From Mytilisepta virgata (lineage: Eukaryota; Mollusca; Bivalvia; Mytilida; Mytilidae), in NCBI GenBank assembly GCA_028015205.1, contig CM051514.1, positions 47,818,150-47,882,149 on the forward strand: a stretch of 64,000 bases of DNA. The letters run 5' to 3'. The translations under genes were made by a program, and so were the position numbers. Shown piece by piece: positions 49,001-55,000 of the stretch; position 1 is the first letter of the stretch; every line of letters starts with the position of its first letter. Under the pieces are notes generated by a model. It did not search any database. It had not been told where the DNA came from and was given only the letters and a program-made list of their open reading frames with translations.

Positions 49001-52000
49001 TATTACATATGCCTCCTAGTTGTACATTCTTTGCTCGTCCTTTGGCCCATCCCAGGTATTACATATGCATTCTAGTTGTACATTCTTTGTTCGCCCTTTG
49101 GCCCATCCCAGGTATTACATATGCCTCCTAGTTGTACATTCTTTGCTCGTCCTTTGGCCCATCCCAGGTATTACATATGCCTCCTAGTTGTACATTCTTT
49201 GTTCGTCCTTTGGCCCATCCCAGGTATTACATATGCCTCCTAGTTGTACATTCTCTGCTCGTCCTTTGGCCCATCCCAGGTATTAAATATGCCTCCTAGT
49301 TGTACATTCTTTGCTCGTCCTTTGGCCCATCCCAGGTATTACATATGCCTCCCAGTTGTACATTCTTTGCTCGTCCTTTGCCCCATCCCAGGTATTACAT
49401 ATGCTTCCTAGTTGACATTGTTTGCTCGTCCTTTGCCCCATCCCAGGTATTACATATGCCTCCCAGTTGTACATTCATTGCTCGTACTTTGGCCCATCCC
49501 AGGTATTACATATGCTTTCTAGTTGAACATTCTTTGCTCATCCTTTGGCCCATCCCAGGTATTACATATGCGTCCTAGTTGTACATTCTTTGCTGAAATT
49601 ACTCATTTTTTGCTGATTCTCCTGATATATTATGATGTCAGAATGTTTCTCAGAGTGTGTGTGTTTTTCTTCATTGGTGTCAAGTAGGTTATCACAAGCT
49701 ATATCAACACACATTAACACACACTACCTTACAGGTACTATAGACTACTAAGTTCATTACATTTCAGCCTCAGCCCACCAGTGAACTACCACCACAAGTA
49801 CAGGAATTGATGACTACATTGGTAAGGTGTTTTTCATTTGAAAGTACATTGTAATTTTCAGTTTGTAAATTAATGTTTGCATATACATGTAGATGTATTA
49901 TTTCAAGTCTTTGACTGTAATGCGAGTTTAATATATGTAATTCTAGTTGATGTTATAACAAAATTTAACCTAATGTGGCACTGCCTGTAAACCTCAGTTC
50001 GCTGAATGTTTTCTAAATTGTACAATTTTAGGACAATTTTTTGTAGGTCAATTAACCTCAATGAGTCGTCCATGAAAACAAAAAAATTTTAACATTGTAT
50101 ATTTGTGTATATTTGGTGCAACCGGGGAATAATTAATTTCCTAAAATATCACAGGAAGAGTTATCTCCCTTTTACATTGAAAATTCCGTAGGTGAAATGT
50201 TTATGTTTCTCTTGAAGTCATGATAAAACAAAATCAGGTAATTTCAATAGTTTTAGTTAAGACTTAGCTAATTGCATCTGTGTGCTAAGTAGTAAGACTA
50301 TTCAAAATGATTTAGGTACTAAAATAAGTAAAAATTTATTGAGAGAACTGAGGTTTACAGACAGTAATATTAGTATCCCCATGGTGATGTTGTAACAGAA
50401 TGTAACTAAATATAAGTATCCTCACTGTAATGTTCATCCTGTCCAGTCTCATTAATTTCTGAATTTAAAGTAATTTATTATTTTTTTTATAATGCTGGTA
50501 ATTTGAATGACTGAATGCTATCAACCTTTTGGTTTTTTTCCCACAGTCTCAGTCAGTTAACATCTTTTACAAGACTTAAATTTTGCACTTCTCTCAAGTG
50601 CAGGTTTTTCATTTTCCATTTTTGATCTGATTGAATTTGTGTCAGACATGATCAACATAAAGAAATTTACATCAGTTTTCTGTACAGAATTTTTTGGTAG
50701 ATGATTCAGGGTTCTCTTGCATTAGTGACAAGTAGTAGGTTACATAATATTATTGCACCCTTCTTCAGCTAAGTTTGAAAAACTATCTCACTGTGAAAAA
50801 TTCAATGTTTTAATTTGTAGTCCAAGTCTATGATCCATACAGAAGATGAAGCCGCCATGGCCCTCCAGGTGTCAAATGCCCTAACTCAGGCTCTACTGGA
50901 ATATCAACTGAAGAATATATCCAAAGAGGTATGTATTTACTCTTGTAGGTTAAAAAAGCTTTAAATGATCTCACTCGGGCTCTGTTTGATAATTGACTCA
51001 AATATATATCCAAAGAGGTTTGTACTAACTCTGTTAGAGTAAAACCTATAAACACTTAATTCCTGTATATTTTGGGTTACATAAAGGTTGTACCATATGA
51101 CGGACTAAAATGCCTTGGAAGTAATTGAATGATTGTAAGGGAATCATAGGACAGACAAACTCTCGAATACAATGGAACAAATTGAAAGGACAACACAGAA
51201 ACATTGAAAAATGACTATCTGCAAACAAAACAGAATTGAACTCAAACCAAATTTCCTTAAGTTAGCACCAAGTAGTTTGATTTACTTACAGATAAATACC
51301 CCATAATGTGCTCAGTCACAAACAGAGGCATCAATCCAATTTTAATAGATCCACATAATCCAAAAGGTGTTTTTTTTTTGTTCATTGATATAGGGATTCC
51401 AAACATTCAATTAATATTTCCTCTTAATTAAATCAGAATAGGGCCCTCATGGTCTAGGCAGTTTGTTGTTGTAACATCAAAGATCACTAGCATTTCAACA
51501 CCTACATGTGGTGACTCTGATCTAAAGGTATCTCAACTGGCTGTAAATTGTTTCTTTTTGACTGAATATAGCTTGAACCAGAAGTTAAAAGCAAGAATCA
51601 TATAGATATATCTTTCTTAAGGATGTTCGCTGCTCAGTTTCAAAATAACAAGCTTTTCATAACACTGGTAAATATTGATAGTGGCTTAATAAAGGAACTA
51701 AAAGAGCAAAAAAAATTTATAGGTCCGTGTTCTTGTTTTCGAGGTGCTGTCTTGATTTTACATAGCTTTATCATAGACAAGTTTTATTTTTCAAAAACCA
51801 TTAAATAATAAGGATTTTATAAGATTATTACAAATGGCTTATTAAACTGCATGAAGAAGATTTATGAAAAGAAAAAATGGGTGTTAGATAAATAATTTAT
51901 GGCATTCAAATGGATAAAACCAGATGATTCTGAACATCTGACAAAAATTCAAAAACATGACCAGCGAACATCCTTAAATTGAACCACACTTTGCTATTTG

Positions 52001-55000
52001 TATGCAGAGTCTATGAAAATGTGTTTAGTTTATTATGTTTCTGAAGTTACCGTTTATTACCATGGTCATAGGGGGCCTCGGTGGCCGAGTGGTCTAGGTA
52101 GTTCGTCAAGACTACTAAAGATCACTAGCTTGTCAACGCTGAGGTTGCGAGTTTGAATCTCACTGTTGACGGGGTGTGTTCGAATCCAATCTTAATTAAC
52201 AAGGATTGCCAATTTTCCTGCAGAAGGTCGGTGGTTTTCTCCGGGTACTCCGGCTTCCTCCACCAATAAAAACTGCAAAAGAGCCAAATGTGCTGAAAAC
52301 GGTGTAAAACCCCAAACAAACAAACAAACCATGGTCATTGCCATATCATTGTATGGAACATAAGGGACATTTGGAAGAATCACATGGTCATTGATAGTCG
52401 GGATACACAGGCAAAAATGCCACACATGTGCACATGCGTGACAAATTCGTTTCACATGTGTGTCATCATATGTGTTAGACACGTTTCATGCCATGAATGT
52501 GACACATGTTTGCAAAATGCATGTAATACGCATGATTCACACATGTGATCATCAGTTTCACATCTGAATTTCTTGTTTGAGAAAACACACATGCGTGCAC
52601 TTGCATTTTTAAATACATGCCATGTATTACATGTTTGGCATAAAGTGTGAATATCATGCATGTGAAACACCTGTGACACATGCGTTTCAAGTTCATGTGC
52701 AACAAATGTGCAACATTTTTTGCCTGTGTACCTTATTTATCGAAGATTATGAGTTTCCTGTTCACTTTCAGTGGTTCTCTCAGTCTTCACAAACTTTCCA
52801 GAGATTTTGCTGGAAATTCGGTCCGGCAAGGACATTTGATTTGCTGGATCAAAAAAAAATTAGTTGAAATTTACAAACATTTGTATGACCTGGATGTTTC
52901 GATTGCGATTTTAATTTTCAGACTGGGAATGTTGAATATTCAAGCAGGCTGATCCCGATCTTGTCGGAATTGTCCGAACTTCATGAAGACTGTTATTTCA
53001 GGGTTTTCTGTCTTCCTCCACTGTTGAATACTGATGACAACAATATCAGATATGACTTAAATTCAAAATTTTACAATACAAACATAATTTTATATTTAAT
53101 TCTTCAATATTCATTTTGATTAGATACAAAAACTTCCATTGGAATTATTAGTAAGAGTTGTTGTGTTTATTCATTTTTGTTTTAAATGGTTACTTTTGTG
53201 ATATTTATTTGAATAGAATTTTAACTGTTTTGTTGGTTAAAGCATGCCTTTTGATCTTTGAATACAAAGTTCAAATCACATTTTGATAAATAATGAAAAA
53301 CATCTTCGGTTAACTGAAGATTCTACAATATTCTATTGAAACATTTTCGAAATTTTTATCATCACATGTCACCTGAATTTAGTTGTTGATCTTTTTTCAA
53401 AAGAAGTTGGGTCATTTTCCCCTGATATTTTGTTCTTCAATTGGTCTGTTTTTTCCTTTCAAAATGTATTACAGCATAACATTGTATGTGTCTACATAAG
53501 ATTTGCTAATACACAAATGTATATGTAATGGGTACAAGATAAATTGATGAATAATGTGTATGGTTTTTGCAATAATTTGATCCATTTGAAAGACACGCTT
53601 GGAACCAAAAATTTGTTCTTACTGTAAGTGAGCAAAATGGTTTTGCCAAAATTCATTCATTCATGCCAAAATACCAGAAATTATAAGGCGTATCTTCCTC
53701 TTGCATAGCTCTGTCCTTAGTTGGTTTTGGCTTTACCCTTTTGGGGATTTTTCTCCTCTGACAGCGTTTTGGATTATTGTTTTGGTTTTCAACATTTTAG
53801 GCCTTGAACACAACTGATGAGTCTTAAATCGAAGAAATGTGCACATCTTGTGCATCAAAATTGGTATCAAAGAATTTATTGATAACTGACCAGAACCTTT
53901 TCCATTCACATCCTTCAGCTTATTAATGATTCTGGATTAAGTTTCTGGTTGTTTATGTTCAAATACATTATATAACTTTGTTAATGACAGAAAAAAATCA
54001 AATTTCTGAAATTTAGAGTCATGAGTAAATAAAAATATAGGGAAAATAGCCATACTTCATTGTTACAAGTTGATTACGATCTTGTGTTGATGTAAATTAA
54101 TGTAAATTTTTCACAGTACCAGTGAGTTTTTGTCACTTTTAAATGAGATTTTGAATAAATATTTTCTGCTCCAATCAGTTTTTTTTCCATTTTAAAAAAC
54201 CCCATCTGGCACATTTTCCATTCAAAATTATTGATGAGATTCTTAGATTTTCTTTTTAATTTGATTGTGAATGAAATATAATTTATGAATATCTTGACAG
54301 TAGAGCTGTACATTTAATTCCAAATAATTTGCATTTCAGTTACAAGACACAGTTCAACAGCAAAAACAGAAAACATCTGGAAATCAAACTTCAGGTAAAG
54401 CTGAACCTAAAAAACTGAAAAAACAGAGATTTGATGCTTACAGTATGATAGATGGAAAGACTGCAGCAGTGACTTCATCAGTTGTAACTTCTGCTAAATC
54501 ATCTGTATCTAATGCAGCAGTGATCACAAAAAGTCAAAAGACTGTAGCAAATGTGGGCAGAAATCTGCAGAAGTCAGCCCCGCCGTTACAAGTAACAAAA
54601 TCATCTCATAACACAATCTCGTCACAAAATGAGATGTCTACACATAGTGTAATGTCATACGGTCGAAATCTGTATCCAGCAACACAAGATATAATGACAT
54701 CATCCTATCAAACACAACCATTAGATTCATCAGCACAAGGAATGATGATGTCATCACAATCTATGATGACATCACTACCAGTGTCTGGTTATCAAGTTCA
54801 CCCCGGTGTACAGTATAGTTTTGCAGGAAATGCTGGGTACACAATGAGCACATACCAGCAATTCCCGATGAATTATACGCCTGGTATGGGTCAAGGTTAT
54901 GATGGAAATGCAATTCAGCCAAATATGGAATGGAACCAAATGTATATGGCCCCTCCTCCAACAATCGCCCCACCTCCTCCTCTACCGCAGGAACCATATC

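Larger units (their letters stand above)
51018..54339 (+). other. Zinc-finger gene, remainder of intron 15
   Basis: Holds a TTAA MITE (51617-51977), a SINE A (52070-52327) and a CACATG-rich MITE (52406-52728). From 52731 to 54339 the DNA is AT-rich with nothing identified. The acceptor is TTGCATTTCAG. Confidence 0.7.

Noticed and set aside
49283..49578. Open frames on both strands in intron 13
   Set aside because: Produced by the 56-bp minisatellite; the peptide is the same unit repeated.
52452..52705. Minus-strand Cys/His/Met-rich open frames near 52.5 kb
   Set aside because: The Cys-His pattern comes from the CACATG words of the MITE at 52406-52728 and does not match a zinc-finger spacing.
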